A stretch of 64,000 nucleotides of DNA from Bacteriovorax sp. BAL6_X (GTDB taxonomy: Bacteria > Bdellovibrionota > Bacteriovoracia > Bacteriovoracales > Bacteriovoracaceae), in assembly GCF_000443995.1 (NCBI RefSeq), contig NZ_AUMC01000009.1, forward strand, positions 124,001 through 188,000. Reading direction: 5' to 3'. The number at the start of each line of letters is the position of its first letter. The stretch's first letter is position 1. The notes under the pieces are model-generated. The model made no database searches. It was not told the DNA's origin and saw nothing but the letters and a program-made list of their open reading frames with translations. Shown here in pieces: positions 17,258 to 26,370 of the stretch. A program made the translations under genes and the position numbers.

Positions 17258-17289
17258 GATGTTTCCATCAATATACTTTGGGGGGAATC

Positions 17290-18819
17290 CTATCGCTCTA
17301 CTTGGCGAAAAGTTTCATTTCCAGAAGTTTGTGGAGTCTCCTCTTTTCTTAAATAAGAAGGAGTATCAAGTTCATCTTCATCAAAGTTGATAAAACCAAG
17401 TTTTTCAGCAATTGATTTAGGACGATCAGATTTTTCAGCAGCAGAATTATTACCTGTTAACACTTTCTCATTTGCCCATGGATCAACTTCAGATTTAGAT
17501 GCTTCGTATTGAGATGCAGCCTCTCTGATTGAATCAGTTAAGCTAGGTCTTTGAGAAGTCTCTGAGTTATCACCATCAAATGAGTGAGATCTTGCTGATT
17601 CTTGAGCTTGTTGCTCACGTTGTGCTTCCACTTGAATTTCTCTCATCGCATCTACTTGTGGGTTCGATTGAATAGGAGCTTCATGATAAGCAGCTTGTTG
17701 TACAGTTGGTTGTACTACTGGTTGTTCAAAAACTGGCTTTTCTTCAACTACAGGAGTAGCTGGTGTCGCTGGTGCCACATATACTGGTTTAGCTTCTTGA
17801 ACAACAGGTCTTCTAACCTCTTGTTGTGGAGCCACATTAACAGTTGCTTCACGTCCACCAAGTCCAGTTGCAATAACAGTAACCTTGATATTATCTTCAA
17901 GTTCATCATCAACAACTGATCCAAAGATTACTTCAGCATCTTCATCAGCTGCTTCCATAATTAGAGTCGCTGCTTCATTGACTTCATGCATAGTCATAGA
18001 AGAACCACCAGTGATATTAATGATGATACCTGTTGCACCATCAATTGAGATATCCTCAAGTAGTGGTGAAGAGATTGCTTCATTAGCGGCCTTAATTGCT
18101 CTATCTGGCCCTGAACAAAGACCTGTACCCATTAGAGCTAGACCTTTATTAGACATAACTGTTGAAACGTCAGCAAAGTCAGCATTGATATGACCAGTCG
18201 TATTGATTAGGTCAGAAATACCTCTAACAGCATTTAATAAAACTTCGTCAGCTTTCATGAAAGTTTCAACAAGAGAAAGGCTTTCACCAGCTAATTGAAG
18301 AAGTCTCTGGTTTGGAATTGTGATTAGTGAATCAACATTTTCCTCAAGAGTTTGAATACCTGTTGATGCCTGTCTCATTCTCTTCTTACCTTCGAAGATA
18401 AATGGTTTAGTCACAACACCTACAGTTAGTGCACCTAATTCACGTGCAAGTTTTGCAAGTACAGGAGCTGCACCAGTTCCTGTTCCACCGCCCATACCGG
18501 CAGTAATAAATACCATGTCAGATCCTTCAAGAACCTGGCTAAGCATTTCATACTCATCTAGAGCTGCTTTACGACCAACTTCAGGGTTTGCCCCAGCTCC
18601 AAGACCTTTTGTTAACTCAACACCAAGTTGTACTTTAGTTGGTGCAAGGTTAACTGCAAGTGCTTGTGAGTCAGTGTTAGCAACAATATATTCAACACCA
18701 GTTAGACCGGCCTTAATCATTGTGTTTACGGCATTACACCCACCGCCACCAACACCAACAACGCGAATTTTCGCGCCTTCAGTTAATTTTAATTCGTTGT
18801 TGTCAGAAATTTCGAACAT
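17290..18819 (-). CDS. ftsZ: cell division protein FtsZ
   Basis: Tubulin-like GTPase forming the division ring. GVGGGGCNAVNTM at the N-terminus and the tubulin signature GGGTGTGAAP are intact. Residues about 320-470 are a Pro/Gln/Val-rich linker. The conserved C-terminal peptide for FtsA binding appears as DTPSYLRK but is followed by 18 further residues, whereas it usually ends the protein. AAGGGGGAAC precedes the ATG. It is the last gene of the dcw cluster, 14 nt after ftsA. Confidence 0.97.
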   Translation of the reverse strand: MFEISDNNELKLTEGAKIRVVGVGGGGCNAVNTMIKAGLTGVEYIVANTDSQALAVNLAPTKVQLGVELTKGLGAGANPEVGRKAALDEYEMLSQVLEGSDMVFITAGMGGGTGTGAAPVLAKLARELGALTVGVVTKPFIFEGKKRMRQASTGIQTLEENVDSLITIPNQRLLQLAGESLSLVETFMKADEVLLNAVRGISDLINTTGHINADFADVSTVMSNKGLALMGTGLCSGPDRAIKAANEAISSPLLEDISIDGATGIIINITGGSSMTMHEVNEAATLIMEAADEDAEVIFGSVVDDELEDNIKVTVIATGLGGREATVNVAPQQEVRRPVVQEAKPVYVAPATPATPVVEEKPVFEQPVVQPTVQQAAYHEAPIQSNPQVDAMREIQVEAQREQQAQESARSHSFDGDNSETSQRPSLTDSIREAASQYEASKSEVDPWANEKVLTGNNSAAEKSDRPKSIAEKLGFINFDEDELDTPSYLRKEETPQTSGNETFRQVER

Positions 18820-18833
18820 AAGTTCCCCCTTAT

Positions 18834-20087
18834 TTAAAAAATTTCTCTAAATACTGATTTAATAGACCCTGATAATTTACTTACAATATCTATTTGATTA
18901 ATATCTTCTTCCTCTTCTACGTCTACTTCCTTACCTTTTGAAGCTTCAAGTAGAAGACCTAAAACTGTAGAAAACTTTGGGTTTTGCATAATATTTGTCA
19001 TGCCACCAAAAGCGATTGGAAAACCAATTTTAAGTGGACGCTCTAAAAGGTACTCACCAATATCTGGCATTCCTTTAATCATTGCACCACCACCAGTTAG
19101 GACTACGCCACCACTGATGTCATCTCCTAGGTTCTTTTCTCTAATTATATTTTTTATAAGATCAAATAGTTCTTCAGCTCTTGCTCCAAGTACATTTGCA
19201 ACTGTATTTAGTTGTACTTCTCTTGGCTTAGTTCCAGAGATACCTTGTACTGTTATATGTGCTGATTGATTAACCTGTTCAGGTAGAACAGAACCATGGT
19301 TAATTTTAATTCTTTCTGCTTCTGCATGTGGGATCTTAAGTGCTACAGCAAGATCATTTGTGAAATGGTTTCCTCCGACAGGAATAACTTGTGTATGAAC
19401 AAGGGCCCCATCTTTCCAAAGAGCAAGATCAGTTGTCCCACCACCAATATCAACAAGTAGAGTTCCCATTTCTTTTTCTTCAGGAGAAAGAACAGATTCA
19501 GAAGATGCAATTGGTTGAAGTGTAACATTCTCTACTTTTATCCCAGTATGCTCCACACATTTAACGAGATTTTGAATTAGTGAGATTGAACCTGTAACAA
19601 TATGTACGTGGGCCTCAAGTCGAGTTCCACACATACCAATTGGATTTTTGATTCCAGTTGTATTATCAACCTTATACTCTTGTGCAATAACGTGAATGAT
19701 TTCACGATCACTTGGCATAACAACTGCTTTAGCAGCTTCAAGTACGCGATCAACATCATCTTGTGAAATTTCATTACCTTTTACAGCAACAACACCTGAG
19801 CTATTAAAGCTATAAATATGGCTACCAGCAATTCCAATAGTTGCACTATGGATATCAACTCCGGCCATTAGTCTCGCTTCTTCTAAAGAATTATGAATTG
19901 AACGGACCGTTTTATCGATATTTACAACACTACCCTTCTTTAAACCATGACTTGGATGAGTACCAATACCAATGATTTCAAGCTCGGCTTTACCAGTGTT
20001 TTGATTAGAAATATTTTGGATACCTACGATTGTGCAGACTTTAGTTGTACCAACGTCTAAACCGACAACGATGTTTTTTTCTTTCAT
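18834..20087 (-). CDS. ftsA: cell division protein FtsA
   Basis: Actin-fold ATPase tethering FtsZ to the membrane. VVGLDVGTTKVCTIVG (phosphate 1), LLVDIGGGTTDLA (phosphate 2) and VVLTGGGAMIKG (adenosine) are clear. The C-terminal KLSGSIKSVFREIF is the amphipathic membrane-targeting helix. AAAGGA precedes the ATG. The 93-nt leader has two small hairpins, one with perfect 6-bp arms (ACAGAA/TTCTGT, near 20115-20129), which might modulate or add an internal promoter; that is speculation. Confidence 0.96.
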   Translation of the reverse strand: MKEKNIVVGLDVGTTKVCTIVGIQNISNQNTGKAELEIIGIGTHPSHGLKKGSVVNIDKTVRSIHNSLEEARLMAGVDIHSATIGIAGSHIYSFNSSGVVAVKGNEISQDDVDRVLEAAKAVVMPSDREIIHVIAQEYKVDNTTGIKNPIGMCGTRLEAHVHIVTGSISLIQNLVKCVEHTGIKVENVTLQPIASSESVLSPEEKEMGTLLVDIGGGTTDLALWKDGALVHTQVIPVGGNHFTNDLAVALKIPHAEAERIKINHGSVLPEQVNQSAHITVQGISGTKPREVQLNTVANVLGARAEELFDLIKNIIREKNLGDDISGGVVLTGGGAMIKGMPDIGEYLLERPLKIGFPIAFGGMTNIMQNPKFSTVLGLLLEASKGKEVDVEEEEDINQIDIVSKLSGSIKSVFREIF

Positions 20088-20180
20088 TGAGAATCCTTTC
20101 TCTAGTTTTTTCTTACAGAATCATTCTGTTAATAAAGAAATCTAACGGCAATTTTTACCGCATATAATGAAATTTTAGAA

Positions 20181-20918
20181 TTAGTCGTTGAACTTGACAA
20201 CAACTTTTTTGGAATTTGTAATATTTATCACAGATGGAATTTTCTTTTTCTTGTTCATATAACCAATGATTTGAGTCAACTTTTCAACCTTAAGTGGCCA
20301 TTCATCTTTGCCCATAAAGACACTTGAAGGCTTCCCTTTAATAGAAAGAATCATTGTTAACTCTTTATCATCGCTAATAATAACTTCAGAAATTAACTTT
20401 CTAAATACAAGATCAAGATCTGCGATAATACGTGTGATGTTTTTTTGAACATTCTTATCCATTTCCCCAACAGGGATTGCAAGATAAGGAAGAGAGTAAT
20501 TTAATTTCTTTTCTGTTCTTAAAAGAATTTCATATGTTGGATCAAATAATTGACCATTATCAACAAGTATTGCTTCGTAAGATTCCATTCCATTTTCTTT
20601 GTAGATTTGTACTTTCATTAATGGAGATGGACATTCATAGATAAAGTTAAGCATTCCTTCCATCGGATTATACTTAATCGTATAGTCTGACAGAAAGTGT
20701 TTTTCTTTTAATTTATCTGCTGCAACTAGATTCTTCATACTTCTTAAAGAACGGTTTCTTTCGAAGTCTTTTACTAACTTAAGAGTTAGTGTTCCAGCAG
20801 CACGTGAAGGACATTTACCAAAAGCCGTCTTATATTTGATCTTCTCATTTGGCTGTGAAACTGCTGATGCAGAAGCACTCAAAAGAAGAAGTGAAATAAT
20901 TGAAATAGCTTTTTTCAT
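20181..20918 (-). CDS. FtsQ-like divisome protein, divergent
   Basis: Located between murB and ftsA, the usual ftsQ position. The region DYTIKYNPMEGMLNFIYECPSP fits the end of a POTRA domain, ILVDNGQLFD matches the FtsQ LVDxxGxxF pattern, and the C-terminal VINITNSKKVVVKF resembles the FtsQ closing strand. Oddly the N-terminus reads as a cleavable signal peptide (LLLLSASASAVS) rather than an uncleaved anchor with a cytoplasmic tail. Two cysteines (in GKCPS and YECPS) could form a disulphide. The assignment rests on position and weak motifs. Confidence 0.6.
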   Translation of the reverse strand: MKKAISIISLLLLSASASAVSQPNEKIKYKTAFGKCPSRAAGTLTLKLVKDFERNRSLRSMKNLVAADKLKEKHFLSDYTIKYNPMEGMLNFIYECPSPLMKVQIYKENGMESYEAILVDNGQLFDPTYEILLRTEKKLNYSLPYLAIPVGEMDKNVQKNITRIIADLDLVFRKLISEVIISDDKELTMILSIKGKPSSVFMGKDEWPLKVEKLTQIIGYMNKKKKIPSVINITNSKKVVVKFND

Positions 20919-21826
20919 TAAATGTCTATCCTGACTTCAGGCTCAAACTTTAAACCATAGTTTAGATAAAGTTCATCCTGTACAATTTTTATAAGTGCTT
21001 TAACATCGCTGGCCGTCGCTTTATCGAAATTCTCCATGAAATTTCCATGAAGATTACTCACTCGAACGTCACCAACTTGTAAACCTTTCAAATTAAGTAT
21101 ATCAATAAATTGTCCTGCAGTGCAAGTTCGCTTATCTCCTACGATATTTTTAAAGACACTTCCACAAGTTTTTTCCTTTAATGGTTGTGACTTATTTCTC
21201 ATAAGAAGGTAGTTACGTATTTTCTCACCAAGGTTTACGTCTTGTCCTTTTGAGACAAGCTCGACTTGATAAATTATATCCCCAGTCTTTAAAAAATTAT
21301 TTTGGCGATATGAAAAACTATCATTAGTTGCTTCATGAAGATACTCGTTACCTTCCTTATCGATATACCAAACTCTATTTATAATTTCACTAATCCAACC
21401 AAGACCTGTTCCTGCATTCATAAAAACGGCACCACCTAAGGTTGCAGGAATTCCAGTTATTACTTCCCAGCGCATATTCCCAAACTTAGAAGCATGAGAA
21501 GTTAAACTTGAAAGCTTCACAGAAGCAGGAAGAATATAGCTTTCATTATACTGATCTAAGATACGGCGATCATAATTAAAGTCCAGATTAATTATTGGAT
21601 GTTCAATTTTTTCATTTAAGAGTTGATTAGCACCTAAGCCTAACACCATGTAGTTAATATTATTTTTAGTAAGTGTTCTTACAACGGCCTTAAGACCATT
21701 AAGGTCTTTTACAGTAATAAAGTCACCCTTAGACTGAAGTCGCATTGTTGAATATTTTGATAAATCCTTATCAATTTCGATTTCAATATTTGGAATATCA
21801 GCTAATAAATCTTTAATTTTATTCAT
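20918..21826 (-). CDS. murB: UDP-N-acetylenolpyruvoylglucosamine reductase
   Basis: FAD-dependent enzyme making UDP-MurNAc. MVLGLGANQL (FAD site), the ITGIPATLGGAVFMNAG block, the YRQNNF motif and KTCGSVFKN are all characteristic; the Ser in GSVFKN is the proton donor. Length 302 fits the short type II MurB. The ATG overlaps the murC stop by 8 nt. Confidence 0.95.
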   Translation of the reverse strand: MNKIKDLLADIPNIEIEIDKDLSKYSTMRLQSKGDFITVKDLNGLKAVVRTLTKNNINYMVLGLGANQLLNEKIEHPIINLDFNYDRRILDQYNESYILPASVKLSSLTSHASKFGNMRWEVITGIPATLGGAVFMNAGTGLGWISEIINRVWYIDKEGNEYLHEATNDSFSYRQNNFLKTGDIIYQVELVSKGQDVNLGEKIRNYLLMRNKSQPLKEKTCGSVFKNIVGDKRTCTAGQFIDILNLKGLQVGDVRVSNLHGNFMENFDKATASDVKALIKIVQDELYLNYGLKFEPEVRIDI

Positions 21827-23195
21827 TTCGATCGTTATCTAAAACCCATTCTCTAATGACTCGACCAATTGAGCCAGCACCCAATGTCATAATTGTTGAA
21901 TTCTTATTAGACTTAATAATTGTATCTAAATCTTTAAGTTCAATTGTTTTAGCAAGCCCTGGATGAAGTTTATTAATATCTTCGACAAGTCTATCTGATG
22001 TAATTCCTGGAATAGGGACTTCACTAGCTGGGTAAATTGGACACATATATAACTCATCAACGTCGTTGAAACAGTGTAGAAATTCATTCCAACAATCTTT
22101 TGTTCGAGAGAAACGATGTGGCTCAAAAATAGCAATCTTCTTATGCTCTCTAATTTCTTTTAATGTGTTTAGAGTTTTAGCTATCTCAGTTGGATGATGG
22201 CCATAATCATCAAGAATCTCTACATCTTCGTTCTTATACAGTAATTGAAAACGACGACCAACATTTTCAAAGCTTCTAATTGAACTTCTAATCATATCTA
22301 CAGGAACACCCATTTTATGAGCGATAGAGATTGCTCCAAGTGCATTTTGTACATTGTGCTTACCTGGAAGATTAATTATAAAGCGACCTAAGTTTTCAGG
22401 ACCAACGATTAAGTCAAACTCTGAACATAGATCAGACATTTTAATATCGACAGCTTGATAATCTGCTGGCTTTTCAATTCCAAAAGTAACAATTGGTTTT
22501 TTTATATGTGGAACAAGACTCATAAGTCTTTCATCATCTGCATTAAGTGAAGAGATCCCGTAGAAGGGAACTTTGTTAATAAACTCTTCAAAACTATCCA
22601 TAAGAACATCTTCACTACCGTAGTGATCCATATGATCGAGGTCAATATTTGTTACAACAGACATAATTGGATTTAACATAAGAAAAGAACCATCAGACTC
22701 ATCTGCTTCTGCAACAAGGTACTCACCAGCTCCAACCTTTGCGTGTCCCGCGAGATTAGAAACAATACCACCAATAATATAAGTTGGTTCGTAATTACTA
22801 GCTTGTAAGATTGTCGCAAGAAAGCTTGTTGTTGTCGTCTTACCATGAGTTCCCGCAATTGCGATTCCTCTTTTAAGTCTCATGAGCTCCGCCAACATTT
22901 CCGCTCTTCTCATAATAGGAATTTGCTTTTCACGGGCCATCTGCATTTCAGGATTAGATTCATTTACAGCAGATGAATAAACAACCACTGTCGTGTTATC
23001 AATTATATTTTCACGCTTATGTCCAATGAAAACATTAGCACCTAATTCTCTTAAACGAGCAACATTGGCAGACTCACTAATATCTGAACCCGTTACTTTA
23101 TACCCAAGGCTCAGTAGAATTTCAGCGATACCGCTCATCCCAATTCCACCAATACCAATAAAATGCACGCTAATATTTTGAATATTAATATTCAT
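21819..23195 (-). CDS. murC: UDP-N-acetylmuramate--L-alanine ligase
   Basis: First amino-acid-adding Mur ligase. HFIGIGGIGMSGIAEIL is the UDP-binding N-terminal signature, AGTHGKTTTTSF the ATP P-loop, NIDLDHMDHY the metal/catalytic block, and DDYGHHPTEI the C-terminal motif. AAGGAAC precedes the ATG. Normal length of 458. It follows ftsW by 51 nt; the usual intervening murG is missing. Confidence 0.96.
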   Translation of the reverse strand: MNINIQNISVHFIGIGGIGMSGIAEILLSLGYKVTGSDISESANVARLRELGANVFIGHKRENIIDNTTVVVYSSAVNESNPEMQMAREKQIPIMRRAEMLAELMRLKRGIAIAGTHGKTTTTSFLATILQASNYEPTYIIGGIVSNLAGHAKVGAGEYLVAEADESDGSFLMLNPIMSVVTNIDLDHMDHYGSEDVLMDSFEEFINKVPFYGISSLNADDERLMSLVPHIKKPIVTFGIEKPADYQAVDIKMSDLCSEFDLIVGPENLGRFIINLPGKHNVQNALGAISIAHKMGVPVDMIRSSIRSFENVGRRFQLLYKNEDVEILDDYGHHPTEIAKTLNTLKEIREHKKIAIFEPHRFSRTKDCWNEFLHCFNDVDELYMCPIYPASEVPIPGITSDRLVEDINKLHPGLAKTIELKDLDTIIKSNKNSTIMTLGAGSIGRVIREWVLDNDRNE

Positions 23196-23246
23196 ACTTG
23201 TTCCTTTTCACAAGATTACTTCTTCTAAATTTAGCGCATATATTGG

Positions 23247-24377
23247 CTATTGTTGAGAAAAAAACGGTTTATTGCCTGACATCGCTTGTTGACGTGACAC
23301 ACAAGAGAAGATTACACCGATAGCAATTAAATTACTCATAAGTGATGATCCACCATAGCTAACGAATGGAAGGTTAAGTCCCTTTGTTGGAAGTAATCCA
23401 AGAACAACCCCCATATTTAAACAAGCTTGAACACCAATAATGAAAATAATGGACATGACCATTTTTTTAGCTATATCGTCTTTTAAAGAAAGAGCTAACC
23501 TAAATCCAGTATGAGTGAATGCAACAAAGAGAACAACAAATGCGAGAACTCCTAGAAAGCCAAACTCTTCACCAATAACCGAAAAGATAAAATCATTATG
23601 GGCCTCAGGCAGAAAGAATAACTTTTCTAAACTATTACCAATTCCCTTTCCAAAGAAGCCACCATTAGCAAAACCAATCCAAGACTGGATAACTTGGAAA
23701 CCGCTTCCTCTTGGATTTGCCCAAGGATCTAAAAAGGCCATTAACCTTTTTACACGGTAAGGTTGAGCAACAAGTATAAGTGATGAAAGAATTGTTCCAA
23801 CGACTCCCATGATGTAGAAATATTTACGACTGAAATTCGAAATAAAACATGTAAAGCCCATACCTAAGGCACAAATAAAGAATGTTCCAAAGTCAGGTTG
23901 TAAGAGTAATAGCAAGAGAACTAATCCAATATTGGCCGCATATTTTAAACGATTTTTAAGGTTTAACTTTTCATAATTTTCAAAAAAGAAAAGCGACATC
24001 ATAAGTATCGTATACTTTGCAAGTTCACCCGGTTGTAATGAACCAAATCCTAAGTTAATCCAACGATTGGCACCTTTAGCAACAACACCTAATCCAGGTA
24101 TAAATGTAAGGACTAATAGGAAGGCAACTATAAGATTCAAGTGGAATGAAAACTTTATCCAGAACTGATACTTAGTCTTTGCCACAACATAGGCCATCCC
24201 CACCCCCATTAGGGCAAAGAGAATTTGTCTTGAGAAGAAGTGAAGGCTTGTTCCGTAAACTTCTTTTGAGAACATATAGGATGAAGAATAAACCATGACG
24301 ATACCAACACCAACAATAATTGATGTGATAATTAAAAATAGTTTTCCAAAACGATCCGTGTTTTCAATAGAGTTCAT
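23247..24377 (-). CDS. ftsW: SEDS-family glycosyltransferase FtsW
   Basis: Ten-helix SEDS protein that polymerises lipid II at the septum with the FtsI transpeptidase. VYSSSYMFSKEVYG, GANRWINLG, QPGELAKY, QPDFGT, and the late NMGVVLGLLPTKGLNLPFVSYGGSS motif are canonical. Length 376 is normal. No obvious ribosome site precedes the ATG. Confidence 0.94.
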   Translation of the reverse strand: MNSIENTDRFGKLFLIITSIIVGVGIVMVYSSSYMFSKEVYGTSLHFFSRQILFALMGVGMAYVVAKTKYQFWIKFSFHLNLIVAFLLVLTFIPGLGVVAKGANRWINLGFGSLQPGELAKYTILMMSLFFFENYEKLNLKNRLKYAANIGLVLLLLLLQPDFGTFFICALGMGFTCFISNFSRKYFYIMGVVGTILSSLILVAQPYRVKRLMAFLDPWANPRGSGFQVIQSWIGFANGGFFGKGIGNSLEKLFFLPEAHNDFIFSVIGEEFGFLGVLAFVVLFVAFTHTGFRLALSLKDDIAKKMVMSIIFIIGVQACLNMGVVLGLLPTKGLNLPFVSYGGSSLMSNLIAIGVIFSCVSRQQAMSGNKPFFSQQ

Positions 24378-24439
24378 ATATTAATCATATATGAAGATTG
24401 TATTCGATGCATTAGAAATATAGGAAACTACGCGTCAGG

Positions 24440-24907
24440 CTATTTGATATACATTTGCGCGAAATGCCTAATTGGGTCAATCCCTCTTTCATCAAAACAT
24501 GTGTAGGCATTGAAGGGATCAAGCCCTTCTTTTTGAATTATATTTAAAACACAATTCTTCTCTTTTTCATTTTGCACCAAGGCCGCAACTGTCACATGAA
24601 AGATATTCACACGACTGTGATAGTACTTGGCCACTTCATGAATGCTTGCCAAGGTTTCAGCACTTCTAACATAAGTACATGCATTAAACTCTACAAGAGA
24701 GATCGCTCTTCGATTGTCCAAGACTTCAGTTAAACATTGAAACTGATACTTAGATGTAATTTGCGTGCATTGTTTTTTAAAACGAAATTGATTGTATTTT
24801 GAAAGCCTCTTGTCCACGAGGTTTTGACAGACTTTCACATAATCTTGATCAGCTTTAATTTGAGTAGAAAAAATAGAAACAAAAATAAAAAATAACAGAA
24901 CCTTCAT
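24440..24907 (-). CDS. secreted Cys-containing protein, function unknown
   Basis: A signal peptide (about 1-19, ending IKA) precedes a 136-residue mature protein with seven cysteines, so periplasmic disulphides are likely. No known family. It sits between murD and ftsW inside the dcw cluster, immediately after a terminator, and is therefore the first gene of the downstream dcw transcript. A role in envelope growth is suggested only by that position. Confidence 0.65.
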   Translation of the reverse strand: MKVLLFFIFVSIFSTQIKADQDYVKVCQNLVDKRLSKYNQFRFKKQCTQITSKYQFQCLTEVLDNRRAISLVEFNACTYVRSAETLASIHEVAKYYHSRVNIFHVTVAALVQNEKEKNCVLNIIQKEGLDPFNAYTCFDERGIDPIRHFAQMYIK

Positions 24908-24947
24908 GACGAGATCATATGACTTAAAACCTGTTCTGTATTAGGCA

Positions 24948-24976
24948 TAAAAAAAATGCCCCTATGAAAGGGGCAT
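24948..24976 (-). terminator. rho-independent terminator after murD
   Basis: An 8-bp perfect stem (ATGCCCCT / AGGGGCAT, 24956-24976) with a 5-nt loop, followed on the minus strand by eight T residues. It divides the dcw cluster into rsmH-to-murD and orphan-ftsW-to-ftsZ transcripts. Confidence 0.88.
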
Positions 24977-24984
24977 CTCAGTAA

Positions 24985-26367
24985 TTATAGTTGGTAAACT
25001 AGTTTTTTGAAGTAATTCCCTCTTTCCTCGTAATCCCTAAAGAAGTCCGTAGCAGGGTTACCTGGTGAAAGAATAATCGTGTCACCAGTTCTCGACTTTT
25101 GATAAGCAAAGAGAACAGACTCTTCAAACGATCCAACAATGAAAGTTTGTGGATGCTCCCCAAGTGCGCGGTTCATTCTTTCTTTTGCTTCACCAACAAG
25201 AACGATGATTCTTGTTGTTTGAATTAGCTCATCAGTAAATGCTTCATACTCAAGATCTTCGATATCTTTCCCACCAGCAATTAAGATAACCGGAGTTTTA
25301 AACGCCTTAGTTGTCTCAACAAGTGTTCTCATATCTGTTGCTTTTGAGTCGTTATAGAAAGAAACACCATTCTTTTCCATTAAGAATTCAATTCTGTGTG
25401 GGATTCCAGGGAATTTCGTTACACATGTTTGAATTGCTTCATCAGAAAGATCTAGTGCCTTACATGCAGTAATTGCAGCAAGTAAGTTTTCACGGTTATT
25501 TTGACCAATGATTCTCATCTTCTTAACAACAAACTCTGAGTGATAATTGATATTTGAATGGATACGACGATCGTGGAAGTGTGTTCCTTGAATCTCTTCC
25601 ATTACACCAAGTTTAACGAATGATCTTCTTGAGTACCAATAAGTCTGGCAATTTGCATTTCTAAAGAAGCTATTATTTGCAAGCTTGTCGAAATTAACAA
25701 TTAAAGTGTCATCAGGAGATAGAGTCTTGATGATACTTAACTTTGTTTCCATGTACTCACCCATTGACGTGAATTGTCCTTGTGGGTAAGTGTCTGCGAT
25801 ATCTGTAAAGACAACCATCTTAGGATGGAAGTCAGTTAGACGTCTCATTTGAACTGCTGAAACCTCGACAACAACGTAGTCAATTTCATCTTTATTTGGC
25901 AGCATTGAGTATTCGATAAATGGGCTTTCGCTTGTTCCACCAACAAATACATTCTTTCCATCTTGTCTTAGAGTAAATCCAATCATGTGTGCTACAGTTG
26001 TGCGACCGTGAGATCCACAAACAGCAATGATTGGCTTACGACATAGCTTATTTCCAAGAGCGAATTCAGAGTAAACTTCTTTCCCCTCTCTTCTTGCTAA
26101 TTCTAGTTGAGGCATATTTGGATCAACAGAACCTGAATACACAACAACATCTGCGTTGATAAAGTCGTCATCTAAGTGTTCACCAAAAGTCATTTCAACT
26201 GCAGGTTTAATCTTACGTAGTTTCTTTACAGCTTTATTAAGATCAAAAATCGGTTTGATATCTGTTACACGAATATTACAGTCAAGACGATTAAAGAAAT
26301 TTATGAGTCTGAAACCAGTTTTTCCAATACCAACGATTAGGATATTCTTGTTTCTAAATCTCTCCAT
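24985..26367 (-). CDS. murD: UDP-N-acetylmuramoylalanine--D-glutamate ligase, atypical P-loop
   Basis: Second Mur ligase, adding D-Glu. The C-terminal domain is standard: HRIEFL, FYNDSKATD and ILSPGNPATDFFRDYEERG. The central domain is not: the P-loop reads GSHGRTT, with Arg122 (codon CGC at 26002-26004) in place of the Walker lysine, and the usual NVTEDHMDRY catalytic block is replaced by DIADTYPQGQF, losing the Asp-His pair. The carbamylated-lysine position (YMETKLSII, Lys209) is kept. Position between mraY and the second half of dcw supports MurD. It may work with altered chemistry or not at all. Confidence 0.85.
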   Translation of the reverse strand: MERFRNKNILIVGIGKTGFRLINFFNRLDCNIRVTDIKPIFDLNKAVKKLRKIKPAVEMTFGEHLDDDFINADVVVYSGSVDPNMPQLELARREGKEVYSEFALGNKLCRKPIIAVCGSHGRTTVAHMIGFTLRQDGKNVFVGGTSESPFIEYSMLPNKDEIDYVVVEVSAVQMRRLTDFHPKMVVFTDIADTYPQGQFTSMGEYMETKLSIIKTLSPDDTLIVNFDKLANNSFFRNANCQTYWYSRRSFVKLGVMEEIQGTHFHDRRIHSNINYHSEFVVKKMRIIGQNNRENLLAAITACKALDLSDEAIQTCVTKFPGIPHRIEFLMEKNGVSFYNDSKATDMRTLVETTKAFKTPVILIAGGKDIEDLEYEAFTDELIQTTRIIVLVGEAKERMNRALGEHPQTFIVGSFEESVLFAYQKSRTGDTIILSPGNPATDFFRDYEERGNYFKKLVYQL

Positions 26368-26370
26368 TCT

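Noticed and set aside
17602-18193. Open frames on the plus strand opposite ftsZ
   Set aside because: Low-complexity Ser/Tyr/Trp-rich translations that mirror the repetitive ftsZ linker codons; no ribosome site and no known motif.
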